Notes under the pieces: generated by a model
What the model was told of the DNA's origin: nothing
What the model saw: only the letters and a program-made list of their open reading frames with translations
The model's database searches: none
Shown: piece by piece, positions 1 through 7,956 of the stretch
Layout: each line of letters begins with the position of its first letter
How positions within the stretch are numbered: position 1 is the stretch's first letter
Position numbers and translations under genes: made by a program
From: a virus
DNA: 64,000 nt
Virus record (IMG/VR): IMGVR_UViG_3300044904_000300
Span: 1 to 64,000 of that record
Strand: one strand, 5' to 3'

Positions 1-483
1 ATAGCTGCTGCGATGATATCGATACTCACGTTCTCGTATTTTATGGTGCGTCCGTATCGCGGATTGTATGACGTGGTGCAGCCGGTTCGGGTAATCACCA
101 ATCCCACCGAAGTCAGCACTCTTGCGGCGTATCAGATTCATTATTGTATCGATGGTGCGCTCCCTCTTCCTATTGCAATCAGTCGAGAGCTTGAACTGCA
201 GGGTCCCGACGGTATGGTGTTTCCTATCGCACCCATCGGCTACCTCATTACAGAACGTTGTGAAACTCGGACGTTCGCATTCGGCATTCCCGCATACGTT
301 CCGGTCGGCACGTATCATATTCACTTCATTACAAGTGTTCGGGTGAACCCTGTGCGAGAGATTCGGCAGAGGTTCGTATCGGAGAACTTTGAGATAGTGC
401 TGAATAAGGTGGCTACCGTGGCCGCCAAGAAAGTTGTCGATACGGCTACGCAAACCGCCAAAGACCTAAAAACGAAAAAGTAA
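1..483 (+). CDS. hypothetical protein, possibly 5'-partial
   Basis: The frame is open from the window edge to the TAA at 481-483. The first ATG is at base 13 (156 residues), but no stop precedes it, so the true start may lie outside the window. The product has a hydrophobic N-terminal stretch, a beta-rich middle (segments VVQPVRVI and GTYHIHFITSVRV) and a lysine-rich C-terminus. I recognise no family; it could be a small virion or membrane-linked protein. A promoter begins two bases after its stop, so the next gene is transcribed separately. Confidence 0.7.
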   Translation: MAAAMISILTFSYFMVRPYRGLYDVVQPVRVITNPTEVSTLAAYQIHYCIDGALPLPIAISRELELQGPDGMVFPIAPIGYLITERCETRTFAFGIPAYVPVGTYHIHFITSVRVNPVREIRQRFVSENFEIVLNKVATVAAKKVVDTATQTAKDLKTKK

Positions 484-484
484 C

Positions 485-513
485 TTGACTTCTCTGCGGT
501 AACTCTGTATACT
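485..513 (+). promoter_or_regulatory. sigma-70-type promoter for primase
   Basis: TTGACT at 485-490, a 17-base spacer, and TATACT at 508-513. Start of transcription is expected near 520, only about four bases before the primase ATG at 524, so the message would be nearly leaderless. Confidence 0.8.
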
Positions 514-523
514 TGTTATCATT

Positions 524-1591
524 ATGAGCCTGTGGCTTGACGAGAAATTCCTGCGTCTTCTCTCCCCATCTTTGGACCACTTCGTCCAGAAGCATCCGCA
601 TGTTTTCAACTTTCGCTGCCCGTTGTGTGGGGATTCAGAACAGAACAAACATAAGGCTCGGGGCTACTGCTTCAATAAGGCAACCACGCTTATCTACAAG
701 TGCCATAATTGCGGTGTAGCTCTGCCATTCTCGGCGCTTTTGAAGCGTTCAAGTCGCCGGCTGTTTGATGAATACATGTTGGAGAAGCTAAAAGAAGCTC
801 CCCAGCCGAAGACGGACGAGGATGTGTTCTCAGATACGTTTGCGAACGTCACAGACGGGGCTACAACGCTATGCGCTCCGGGCCCTGGGTCTAAGCTCGT
901 TCCGTTATCTGACCCTTCTACGCGGACGCCAGGACCCTTGAATCCTGTGTATGAATATGCCCGAAAAAGACGTGTGCCGGATGAGCAGATGGGACGGCTT
1001 TGGGCAACAATCCACGCGCATACATACCTCTTACCGCTCGTTGGTGAGGACAAGGCTGCGAAGGTCAAAGACGGGGAACCATATCTCGTTTTGCCGCTCA
1101 CGATGACGAGTTCAGGGCATGGTTGGTATGGGGCGCAATTCCGTTTGCTCACGCGTAAAGAATATATCACATACAAGTGGAGCGAACGGGAAACGTTGAA
1201 GGTGTTCGGCCTTGACAAGTGGATTCCAGCGGAGACCACCTACATCGTAGAAGGTCCGCTTGACTCTCTGTTTGTGCCAAATGCTTTGGCGGCCTGCAGC
1301 GCCGATCTTTTAGGCGTAGCGCACATCATGGAAGCGCGTAATGTGATGGACCCACTGGACTCCCGGGTCTTCGTGTGGGACTCGGAGCCAAGAAATAAAG
1401 AGGTTGTGCGTCTCATGCGTAACGCGATTCGTTTGGGAGAACAGGTTGTTATTTGGCCAAAGGGATTTCCCAAAGATATCAATGACGCGGTATTACAAGG
1501 GATGACGCCCGAAGATGTATTTGCTCTTATTCGCAAACGGACCCATCAGGGCTTGCGAGCAGAACTTGAGTTCGCGTCGTGGCTGAGATAG
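524..1591 (+). CDS. gp61: DNA primase, T4 gp61-like
   Basis: This 355-residue protein should synthesise RNA primers for lagging-strand replication together with a gp41-type helicase. The N-terminus has a zinc-binding domain: CPLC near residue 34 and a second CHNC pair near 64. A Toprim-like catalytic region follows, with VEGPLDSLF near residue 241, VFVWDSEP, and a terminal KDIND motif typical of phage primases. Length matches the T4 gp61 class (about 340 residues). It has its own promoter immediately upstream, and an HNH homing endonuclease follows after one base. The assignment rests on motif order; no search was run. Confidence 0.88.
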   Translation: MSLWLDEKFLRLLSPSLDHFVQKHPHVFNFRCPLCGDSEQNKHKARGYCFNKATTLIYKCHNCGVALPFSALLKRSSRRLFDEYMLEKLKEAPQPKTDEDVFSDTFANVTDGATTLCAPGPGSKLVPLSDPSTRTPGPLNPVYEYARKRRVPDEQMGRLWATIHAHTYLLPLVGEDKAAKVKDGEPYLVLPLTMTSSGHGWYGAQFRLLTRKEYITYKWSERETLKVFGLDKWIPAETTYIVEGPLDSLFVPNALAACSADLLGVAHIMEARNVMDPLDSRVFVWDSEPRNKEVVRLMRNAIRLGEQVVIWPKGFPKDINDAVLQGMTPEDVFALIRKRTHQGLRAELEFASWLR

Positions 1592-1592
1592 T

Positions 1593-2060
1593 ATGTTGAT
1601 GCATAATCACCATATCATTCCAAAACATGCCGGCGGAACTGATGAGCCCGGCAACTTTATTCAACTTACCATACCAGAACATGCGGAAGCGCACCGACTG
1701 CTTTACGAACAATATGGCCGGTTAGGAGATAAATGCGCGTGGTTGATGTTATCTGGTAGAACAGATGCGGGTGAGTTGCTGATACAAGAGTTATCGCGGC
1801 GCGCCCCGAGGTCCGCAGAAGCTCGTACCAGAATGTCTTTGGCTAAAAGGGGAAATACGGACTGGACCGGTCGCAAGCACACTTGCGAAACTCGGGCAAA
1901 ACAGTCCAAAGCGAACAGGGGGCGTGTATTCTCTTCGGAACATCGCGCAAATTTGTCCGCTGCCAAAATGGGGAATAAGCATTTTCTTGGTCACAAACAT
2001 ACACCAGAATCAATAGAAAAAATGCGTGTTACTAAACGCGCTCTCAATAAAGGAACCTAA
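1593..2060 (+). CDS. HNH homing endonuclease with NUMOD3-type repeats
   Basis: The 155-residue product begins with an HNH-like nuclease core (HNHHIIPKH, then NFIQLTIPEHAEAHRLL). The C-terminal half is basic, with repeats of the NUMOD3 DNA-binding type (SEARTRMSLAKRG, CETRAKQSKANRG, SSEHRANLSAAKMG, TPESIEKMR). This order is typical of free-standing phage homing endonucleases, which spread by cutting an unoccupied site. It sits tightly between primase and ribonucleotide reductase, with its stop directly before the reductase ATG. Unlike most HEGs here it has no late-promoter motif just upstream and may be read from the primase promoter. Confidence 0.85.
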   Translation: MLMHNHHIIPKHAGGTDEPGNFIQLTIPEHAEAHRLLYEQYGRLGDKCAWLMLSGRTDAGELLIQELSRRAPRSAEARTRMSLAKRGNTDWTGRKHTCETRAKQSKANRGRVFSSEHRANLSAAKMGNKHFLGHKHTPESIEKMRVTKRALNKGT

Positions 2061-3725
2061 ATGAGTCCTAATATGAGCCCCGACATGTCCGCCTTCGCGC
2101 TCGACGTTATGGAGCACAAATACGCACATACAAAGAAGGACGGCACCAAAGAGACGTGGAAAGAGATTACGCAAAGAGTGACCAAGAATGTCATGCACGC
2201 CGTTGATGCAGAGAAGCCCCTTATTGAAAACATACAGCATCGGATCGAGACCCGCCAGTTCATGCCCGGTGGCCGGTATCTCTATGCGTCCGGGCGTCCC
2301 TATCACCAAACCCAGAACTGTTTGATGCTCCGAGCCACAGACTCGCGGGAGGGCTGGGCGGAATTGATGCACAACGCCAGCATGGCGCTGATGACCGGCG
2401 CAGGGATTGGCGTGGACTATACAGAGATTCGTGCGGAGGGCAAGCCCGTTCGTAAGACCGGTGGGTTTGCAACGGGTCCTATGGCGTTAATGCAGATGAT
2501 CAACGAAGCGGGCCGGGGGATTATGCAGGGAGGCTCTCGTCGCTCCGCTATTTGGGCGGGGCTGAACTGGAAGCACCCGGACATCCACAAGTTCATTCAG
2601 GCCAAGAATTGGATTCCCGAAGTGCGGGACCTCAAACTCAAAGACTTCAACTTTCCCGCAACGCTGGACGGAACGAACATTAGCGTTCAACTGGACGATG
2701 CGTTTTTTGCAGCGTATAACGACGAGAAGAACCCACTGCACGCGCAGGCCCAGGGCGTCTACTGGGCGGTGATCGAACGAATGCTGAAGACGGGAGAACC
2801 CGGGCTCAGCGTGGACGGCGGGAAGAACAACAAGGAAACGCTTCGTAATGCTTGCACAGAGGTGTGTTCTGCTGACGATTCTGACATTTGTAATCTTGGG
2901 TCGATTAATCTGGCGCGGATTGAAACGCTAGATGAGTTCAAGGAAGTCATGGATTGCGCGGTTGCGTTCCTGCTTGCAGGGACCGTGTATAGTGATGTCC
3001 CGTATTCTAAAGTAGATACCATCCGCACAAAGAACCGTCGTCTCGGGTTGGGGCTCATGGGCGTCCATGAGTGGCTGCTTTTGCGCGGGAAGCCCTATGG
3101 AAAAGATGACGAACTGGAATCCTACTTAGAGGCGTATGCGACAAGCACAGAGGTCGCAAAGAAGTATGCGGACGAGTGGGAAATCAGCGTTCCGATCAAG
3201 ACCCGAGCGATTGCTCCGACCGGAACCATCGGGATTGTAGCGGAGACGACGACGGGGATTGAACCCATCTTCTGTGCGGCATACAAGCGCCGGTATCTCA
3301 AGGGCAGCACTTGGAATTGGCAGTATGTGCTGGACCCAACTGCCAAGCGTTTGGTCGAGCACGGGATTGACCCCGAGAAGATTGAGGACGCCTATGCGCT
3401 GTCCAGTTCGTTTGAGGATGTTGAGCGTCGTCTTGCGTTTCAAGCATGGATGCAGACTTATGTGGATCATGGGATTTCGTCTACAATCAACTTACCCGCA
3501 TGGGGTTCTGAGGTCAATAATGCGGGACGAATGCAGGAGTTTGGTCATCGGTTGATGAAGCATCTTCCGAAGCTCCGAGGGATTACATGCTACCCTGACG
3601 GAGCGCGTGGGGGTCAGCCGATCACCGCAGTTTCATACCGAGCCGCGGCGAAGCACGTCGGTGAGATTTTTGTTGAGTCAACGGATGTTTGCGATTTGAC
3701 GCGGGGAGGTAGTTGTGGGGCGTAA
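2061..3725 (+). CDS. nrdJ: class II (adenosylcobalamin-dependent) ribonucleotide reductase
   Basis: Converts ribonucleotides to deoxyribonucleotides for phage DNA synthesis; class II enzymes use adenosylcobalamin and need no small subunit. The 554 residues carry the reductase hallmarks: QNCLML with Cys87, the N-x-C-x-E active-site motif (Asn263, Cys265, Glu267), CNLGSINL with Cys277, and APTGTIG in the C-terminal half. The tail has two cysteines near the end (DVCDLTRGGSCGA) that could re-reduce the active site. No NrdB is seen nearby, and the length is short for class I large subunits. SD AAAGGA lies before the ATG. The extra cysteine in NACTEVC is unusual. Stop overlaps the next gene. Confidence 0.9.
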   Translation: MSPNMSPDMSAFALDVMEHKYAHTKKDGTKETWKEITQRVTKNVMHAVDAEKPLIENIQHRIETRQFMPGGRYLYASGRPYHQTQNCLMLRATDSREGWAELMHNASMALMTGAGIGVDYTEIRAEGKPVRKTGGFATGPMALMQMINEAGRGIMQGGSRRSAIWAGLNWKHPDIHKFIQAKNWIPEVRDLKLKDFNFPATLDGTNISVQLDDAFFAAYNDEKNPLHAQAQGVYWAVIERMLKTGEPGLSVDGGKNNKETLRNACTEVCSADDSDICNLGSINLARIETLDEFKEVMDCAVAFLLAGTVYSDVPYSKVDTIRTKNRRLGLGLMGVHEWLLLRGKPYGKDDELESYLEAYATSTEVAKKYADEWEISVPIKTRAIAPTGTIGIVAETTTGIEPIFCAAYKRRYLKGSTWNWQYVLDPTAKRLVEHGIDPEKIEDAYALSSSFEDVERRLAFQAWMQTYVDHGISSTINLPAWGSEVNNAGRMQEFGHRLMKHLPKLRGITCYPDGARGGQPITAVSYRAAAKHVGEIFVESTDVCDLTRGGSCGA

Positions 3726-3912
3726 TGATATGTTCAAACGAATCATCGAGTGTGAGGAATGCGGGAACGATGCGACGGTCTATACGGAGGCGAAAGAGGA
3801 AATCGCGTTCTGCCCATTCTGCGGAGAAGTCATCGTCGCGGACACCGATATGGAAGATGCAGACGAAGAGGACATGGACGAAGATGAGGATTGGCCTGAA
3901 AGTGGTTGCTAG
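3715..3912 (+). CDS. small acidic zinc-ribbon protein
   Basis: A 65-residue protein with a CEECG...CPFCG zinc ribbon in the first half and a run of Asp/Glu in the second. The start is taken as GTG at 3715 because GGAGG lies five bases upstream (3705-3709); the ATG at 3730 is the alternative. The start overlaps the last codons of nrdJ, suggesting translational coupling. The function is unknown; the ribbon suggests nucleic-acid or protein binding and the acidic tail could mimic DNA. No closer family is recognised. Confidence 0.7.
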   Translation: MGRNDMFKRIIECEECGNDATVYTEAKEEIAFCPFCGEVIVADTDMEDADEEDMDEDEDWPESGC

Positions 3913-3919
3913 CTAAGTA
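3913..3919 (+). promoter_or_regulatory. degenerate late promoter (CTAAGTA)
   Basis: CTAAGTA ends five bases before the ATG at 3925. This is the same spacing as the CTAAATA/TATAAATA motifs elsewhere in the window and puts +1 at the start codon by T4 late-promoter geometry. Confidence 0.45.
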
Positions 3920-3924
3920 TCCGT

Positions 3925-4905
3925 ATGGATACATTACTTGAATCGCCGTATGGACATTGGGACACCGATAAGGTGGGCGAATTTAATGACGCCGACTTTT
4001 GGGGATTTGTGTATGAAATAGAACAGGTGTCTACCGGCCGGTGTTATATTGGTCGTAAGCAATTTAAATTCAAGCGCAAGAAGACGCTTAAAAATAAGAG
4101 TAAAACAAAAGAGTCAGATTGGAGATGGTATCGGTCGTCTAGTGAATTGGTTCAGTCGCTTATAGAGGAAACGGGACCCGAAGATTTTGAGTTCAGAATT
4201 CTTAAACTCTGTTCCGGTAAGTGTGAGTTGAATTATGAAGAAGAAAGCCTCCAACGGGAACGTGACGTTTTACGAGCCAAATTGCCTGATGGTACTCGCA
4301 AATATCTGAACAATTGTATTGGCTATAAGAATTTTGCTGGACTTGAAAAACAGACAGAAGAAACCAAACGCAAGCAGTCGTCTTCTAAAATGAAAGATAT
4401 GACGGGCCAAGTGTTTGGGATGCTAACTGTTTGCAAACAGGACATCTCTAAAGCAACTGGACAAGGCGTATTTTGGATATGTAAATGTTCTTGCGGGCAA
4501 GAAACCAGTGTCCGTGGCGGAAAATTGCGTTCGGGTCACACACGCAGTTGTGGTTGTTATCGTTCTGTGCGTGTAATTACCGATGAACACAGACACCGAA
4601 TTAGTTTGGCCAATTCTGGGCGGGTGTGTTCGGACGAAACTAAAAAGTTAATGAGTGATGCGTGGACAGATGAACGTCGAGCCGAGGTCGCGGAAGCAAA
4701 TAAGACAAGAATGACTCCTGAGGTCCGCGAACACTGTCGTCAAGCAAAACTAGGAATTCCACTTTCCGATGAGCATAAGTCTGCTTTAAGTGCGGCCCAC
4801 CAAGACCACTTTTGGTGGAACAACGGTGCTGAGTGCCGGCGCGGTCCAGAATGCCCCGGTGACGGATGGACTGCCGGGCGCCTCTCCCGCAGAACTCCTA
4901 AATAG
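3925..4905 (+). CDS. GIY-YIG homing endonuclease, multidomain
   Basis: The 326-residue product has a GIY-YIG-like core near residues 29-45 (GFVYEIEQVSTGRCYIGRK, Arg/Glu-rich region after it). Next comes a cysteine-rich domain near 140-190 (CKCSCGQETSVRGGKL...RSCGC) often attached to homing endonucleases. NUMOD3-type repeats follow (TDEHRHRISLANSG, CSDETKKLMSDAW, SDEHKSALSAAH). The end is a WWNNG...CPGDGWTAGRLSRR motif typical of phage HEG C-termini. It probably cuts and copies itself into HEG-less relatives at this locus. Base use is AT-richer than its neighbours, consistent with mobility. A degenerate late promoter lies just upstream. Confidence 0.88.
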   Translation: MDTLLESPYGHWDTDKVGEFNDADFWGFVYEIEQVSTGRCYIGRKQFKFKRKKTLKNKSKTKESDWRWYRSSSELVQSLIEETGPEDFEFRILKLCSGKCELNYEEESLQRERDVLRAKLPDGTRKYLNNCIGYKNFAGLEKQTEETKRKQSSSKMKDMTGQVFGMLTVCKQDISKATGQGVFWICKCSCGQETSVRGGKLRSGHTRSCGCYRSVRVITDEHRHRISLANSGRVCSDETKKLMSDAWTDERRAEVAEANKTRMTPEVREHCRQAKLGIPLSDEHKSALSAAHQDHFWWNNGAECRRGPECPGDGWTAGRLSRRTPK

Positions 4906-4931
4906 TAGACCTCTTATACCGTTCTTTCCTG

Positions 4932-4960
4932 TTGACAACAGTGGGAGAGTGTGGGATAAT
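4932..4960 (+). promoter_or_regulatory. sigma-70-type promoter for lysis genes
   Basis: Perfect TTGACA at 4932-4937, 17-base spacer, GATAAT at 4955-4960. It would make a leader of about 58 bases before the endolysin ATG, long for this genome. Confidence 0.85.
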
Positions 4961-4976
4961 AGGATAACACACAAAC

Positions 4977-5007
4977 CCCGGCGCTGAATTCTCAACGACC
5001 GGGTTTT
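4977..5007 (+). terminator. leader hairpin with T-run before endolysin
   Basis: CCCGG (4977-4981) can pair with CCGGG (4999-5003) and is followed by TTTTCTATTTT. The hairpin lies between the promoter and the strong SD (AGGAGG) of the endolysin gene. It could be a weak terminator or attenuator limiting early lysis gene expression; the stem is only five pairs. Confidence 0.35.
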
Positions 5008-5024
5008 CTATTTTAGGAGGTTAC

Positions 5025-5711
5025 ATGCGTCGATTCTTAGCGCGTGTCCTTCTGGCAGTCGGATGCGTTCTCTTCGCTCATGCGGCAATCGCACAGGAAC
5101 AAGAGCCTGAGTTATTGCCGTCGCGTGTGATCGAGTTCGTTGGTGTTCCGGCATTTCCAGAAGTGGCTACGCTATCACTATCAGCAACGCAGCAAACGAT
5201 GTCGGAGAAAGGCATCGAAGTGCTTAAGGTGTTTGAGTCATTCCGGGCTCGTGCGTATCGGGACGGGGGAGGTGGCTACTCCATCGGTTACGGCTTTCAA
5301 ACATGGAAGGGTCGTCGTGTGACGCTGCGTTATCCTGGCCGCGTGACACAGGTTCAGGCTGACGCGGAACTACAGCGTCAACTTGAGACCTATGTGGGTA
5401 TCGTGCTGGATGTGAGCACGGACCTTCCACAAGAAGCGTTTGATGCGTTTGTCAGTATTGCCTATAACCTCGGACGGGTGAACAACACCATCTGTTACAA
5501 GGTGACCCATCAGCTTCCCATTACGGTTCGGGATTTCCTGTCTACCGCGAAGGTGCGGAATCGGACCGACTGGCGGCTCCAGGGTCGTCGGACTCGGGAG
5601 TTCTTAATGATGTTGGGCGACTACGAGGCCGCGATGGCTCCTGTGGAATCTCCGCATGAGGTACGGGCGACGATGGCTGCGTTAGCCAAGCGTCCTGTCC
5701 ATTTGTTCTAG
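5025..5711 (+). CDS. secreted GH24 lysozyme (endolysin)
   Basis: Cleaves peptidoglycan glycan strands for host lysis. The first 24 residues form a classic Sec signal (RRFLARVLLAVGCVLF core, AIA-Q cleavage site), so export would not strictly need a holin pore. The catalytic domain begins near residue 60: the Glu in KVFESFRARAY with GGGYSIGYGFQTW is the T4-lysozyme-type E-D/C-T arrangement, and EAFDAFVSIAYNLG follows. Length 228. SD AGGAGG sits six bases before the ATG. ThyX follows after seven bases, so they are probably co-transcribed. The leader carries a terminator-like hairpin. Confidence 0.88.
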   Translation: MRRFLARVLLAVGCVLFAHAAIAQEQEPELLPSRVIEFVGVPAFPEVATLSLSATQQTMSEKGIEVLKVFESFRARAYRDGGGGYSIGYGFQTWKGRRVTLRYPGRVTQVQADAELQRQLETYVGIVLDVSTDLPQEAFDAFVSIAYNLGRVNNTICYKVTHQLPITVRDFLSTAKVRNRTDWRLQGRRTREFLMMLGDYEAAMAPVESPHEVRATMAALAKRPVHLF

Positions 5712-5718
5712 GAGTGTT

Positions 5719-6330
5719 ATGGAAATCGTGAAGGCGTCTGCGATGTTGCTTGACGAAGAGCCAGAGGGCGACCCCTGGCTCCGCCGACTTGAGTATTATG
5801 GGCGGATAAGCTGGAAGTCCGAGGACAAGATTACTGATGAGTCCGCCCCGCGGTTCATCAAGATGCTGCGGGATGTTGGGCATGAGTCTGTGCTGGAGCA
5901 TGTCTCGCTATCCGTCAAGTTCGTGGTGGACCGAGGCGTGTCGCATGAGATCGTGCGGCACCGGATTGCGTCTTATACGCAGGAAAGCACAAGATACTGC
6001 AACTACAAGAAGAAGGGTGTAGTGTTCATCGAGCCACCACTCCCCGACGATGACGCCAGAAAGCTCTGGTTTCATTCCGTATCTGTGGCGGAAGCTACAT
6101 ACCTTAACATGCTGGATCGGGGCATCTCGCCGCAAATTGCTCGGTCCGTGCTTCCCAATAGTCTCAAGACGGAACTGTTTATGACTGCCAATCTTCGGGA
6201 GTGGCGGCACTTCTTTAAGCTCCGTACCGCAAAAGAAGCTCATCCACAAATGCGAGAAGTGACGATTCCGCTTTTGCGACAGTTTCAGTCGGCAGTCCCG
6301 GTTGTCTTTGATGACATTACTGTAGAGTAA
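5719..6330 (+). CDS. thyX: flavin-dependent thymidylate synthase ThyX
   Basis: Makes dTMP from dUMP using methylenetetrahydrofolate and FAD, feeding phage DNA synthesis. The 203 residues include the ThyX signature: R80-H-R followed by S, Q-E-S and R-Y (residues 80-93). HESVLEHVSLSVKF precedes it, and a C-terminal R-x-WRHFF and AHPQMREV follow. A clear SD (AGGAG) precedes the ATG. With class II reductase it provides an oxygen-independent nucleotide supply. Length is typical of phage ThyX. Confidence 0.93.
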   Translation: MEIVKASAMLLDEEPEGDPWLRRLEYYGRISWKSEDKITDESAPRFIKMLRDVGHESVLEHVSLSVKFVVDRGVSHEIVRHRIASYTQESTRYCNYKKKGVVFIEPPLPDDDARKLWFHSVSVAEATYLNMLDRGISPQIARSVLPNSLKTELFMTANLREWRHFFKLRTAKEAHPQMREVTIPLLRQFQSAVPVVFDDITVE

Positions 6331-6361
6331 CATGAGCGGATGAATTCGTCGTCGTAACTAT

Positions 6362-6369
6362 CATAAATA
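6362..6369 (+). promoter_or_regulatory. late promoter (CATAAATA)
   Basis: CATAAATA followed 7 bases later by a second motif CCTAAATA that overlaps the ATG at 6383. By T4 geometry the first would start transcription near 6375, leaving an eight-base leader. Confidence 0.5.
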
Positions 6370-6382
6370 TGGCGGCCTAAAT

Positions 6383-6838
6383 ATGTCCATACTTACGACT
6401 ATTTGGAACTGGCTCAAGAAACTATGGAGTTGGTTTCGCGGACAGCCCACCCAGGCGGTTGGATTTCGTTGGACGATAGATACAGGTGCAACAGTCACCT
6501 TAGGAGAAAACGGTATGCCTTTGCTTCTCACCGATACACAGAAAGTCACTCTCAGCATTCAGCCCGTAGACGCAAAGGGATTTGCGGCCAAGGTGGATGG
6601 CGTTCCCGTATGGAGCGTATCGGACCCCACTATTGGTGGTATCGCAATCGTTGATGCGAACACCGGATTGAGCGCCGTGTTTACTGCGCTTCTTCCAGGC
6701 GTATGTCAGGTCAATGTGACCGCAGACGCAGACCTTGGACCTGGTGTGACGAGTATTTCAGGAACGCTTGACGTTCAGGTTGAACCGGGCCAGGCAGTTT
6801 CATTGAGCATTACGGCTGGTGCTCCGGTCGCTCAGTAA
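6383..6838 (+). CDS. Ig-like domain protein
   Basis: 151 residues. An amphipathic, Trp-rich N-terminus (IWNWLKKLWSWFRG) is followed by a beta-rich region resembling bacterial Ig-like (Big_2-type) folds: VPVWSVSDPTIGGIAIVDANTG, then a valine/threonine-rich repeat ending SLSITAG. Such domains often decorate virions or bind surfaces. No signal peptide is evident; the N-terminal helix could bind membranes or other proteins. Two late-type motifs upstream suggest late expression, in keeping with a virion role. Confidence 0.6.
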   Translation: MSILTTIWNWLKKLWSWFRGQPTQAVGFRWTIDTGATVTLGENGMPLLLTDTQKVTLSIQPVDAKGFAAKVDGVPVWSVSDPTIGGIAIVDANTGLSAVFTALLPGVCQVNVTADADLGPGVTSISGTLDVQVEPGQAVSLSITAGAPVAQ

Positions 6839-6866
6839 CGATCGGTAAAATAGATAGAAAGGTATC

Positions 6867-7079
6867 ATGGGGCTTATTGCTTTGTTGGTGTTCATCGTCA
6901 TTGTCGTTGTGTGCGGATACTGTGCAATCTGGTTTCTTAAATGGATTGCGCCAAGTCATCCTGACATCATTGACAAACTTATCTGGGCATTGGTGGTGGG
7001 AATTTGTCTCATACGAGTTGCCCAGGCGGTTGGTTTGGTAGGACAGGACATTCAGGTGCCCCATATCCCCTATCATTAA
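6867..7079 (+). CDS. small two-helix membrane protein (holin candidate)
   Basis: 70 residues with two predicted membrane helices: residues 2-26 (LIALLVFIVIVVVCGYCAIWFL) and about 38-56 (LIWALVVGICLIRVAQAVGLV). SD-like AGAAAGG precedes the ATG. Its size, topology and position in an envelope-gene group near the endolysin fit a class II holin, but no specific holin motif is visible and other roles are possible. Confidence 0.55.
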   Translation: MGLIALLVFIVIVVVCGYCAIWFLKWIAPSHPDIIDKLIWALVVGICLIRVAQAVGLVGQDIQVPHIPYH

Positions 7080-7082
7080 ATA
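7076..7082 (+). promoter_or_regulatory. possible late promoter (TTAAATA)
   Basis: TTAAATA overlapping the stop of the upstream membrane gene and ending 13 bases before the ATG at 7096. Confidence 0.3.
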
Positions 7083-7095
7083 GTTACAACAAATT

Positions 7096-7773
7096 ATGAA
7101 AACTCTATTTCTTTTGATAGCGTTTGTGATGTGCCTCGGTCTCTCGGCCGAGGCACAAATCGTGTACAACCCGACGCTGGTCGAGTTCGACTCGCCGGAC
7201 CATGCGTCACTTTCTTACTATGTGGTGGAGTTCTGGCTTTCGACGGCTCCGCAAGTGGGCACGCCCGTTCAAGCTATTAGCGTTCCCGTCTCTAAGGTGA
7301 CAGTCGCTTCTATTGGGCCACCCATCCAGTATCAAATTCTGTTTACGGACATCCCCATCTACGTGCCCTTCGGGTCGAGTTACGTAGTGGACTTGATGGC
7401 TTGCACGAACACTTCATGCAGCGGAAGAAGTCCCGTGTCCGCGCAGAACGCTCGATATTCAACGTGCGTCTCCAGTTCCACGACGCTCACGCTGATGACG
7501 TTGACGCAGGGAGCTATCACCACAGGTCCGTATAATGGGTATGTGGCGATTCCGTTGACTATCGCTTCCTATCGACCGGTGCATTATGTCTCGATTGCCT
7601 TGACAGGTTCAGGATTGCCGGCGTTCTACTTTACGGGCTTTGACCTGCGAGGCTCACCAAACTTTACGATTGGTCCGCTGAAGCATAGGGGTCGCTTCCT
7701 CGTCAACATCTACGTCATGGACGAATCGGGATGTTCGGCACAGCAGGCGTCTCAGTATATCACGGTGCAATAA
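7096..7773 (+). CDS. secreted beta-rich protein (Fn3-like)
   Basis: 225 residues with a signal peptide (KTLFLLIAFVMCLGLSAEA-Q). The first half resembles a fibronectin-III or Ig-like fold (PTLVEFDSPDHASLSYYVVEFWL, then an alternating strand pattern). The middle holds Cys residues (CTNTSCSG, STCVSSS) that could form disulphides in the periplasm. Phages often carry such exported proteins for superinfection or envelope interaction, but the function is not known. The stop overlaps the start of a lipoprotein gene (TAATG), implying coupled translation. Confidence 0.65.
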   Translation: MKTLFLLIAFVMCLGLSAEAQIVYNPTLVEFDSPDHASLSYYVVEFWLSTAPQVGTPVQAISVPVSKVTVASIGPPIQYQILFTDIPIYVPFGSSYVVDLMACTNTSCSGRSPVSAQNARYSTCVSSSTTLTLMTLTQGAITTGPYNGYVAIPLTIASYRPVHYVSIALTGSGLPAFYFTGFDLRGSPNFTIGPLKHRGRFLVNIYVMDESGCSAQQASQYITVQ

Positions 7774-7892
7774 TGAGAACCATTCGTATTTTGATTCTTA
7801 CCATTCTTCTGTTGCTTGGATGTTCCGGCGGGGGCATTTCAGCGGCGACACCTCCCGCGGCCCCTCAAAACGTTCATATAATCATCTGGTAG
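7773..7892 (+). CDS. tiny lipoprotein
   Basis: 39 residues starting at the ATG that shares its A with the previous stop. The sequence is a lipoprotein signal (RTIRILILTILLLLGC, lipobox LLLG-C) followed by a short Gly/Ser/Pro/Ala tail ending in Trp. A lipid-anchored, proline-containing mini-protein beside a membrane protein and endolysin is compatible with an outer-membrane spanin, but no matching inner-membrane spanin is obvious. It could instead be an immunity or envelope factor. Confidence 0.6.
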   Translation: MRTIRILILTILLLLGCSGGGISAATPPAAPQNVHIIIW

Positions 7893-7921
7893 ACTATATA
7901 CCGGCACACTCAAAATAATAC

Positions 7922-7950
7922 TTGACAACGGCAGAATGCTGTGTTATACT
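7922..7950 (+). promoter_or_regulatory. strong sigma-70-type promoter for ncRNA
   Basis: TTGACA 7922-7927, 17-base spacer, TATACT 7945-7950; expected start near 7957. What follows is highly structured and not convincingly coding. Confidence 0.85.
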
Positions 7951-7956
7951 GTATTC

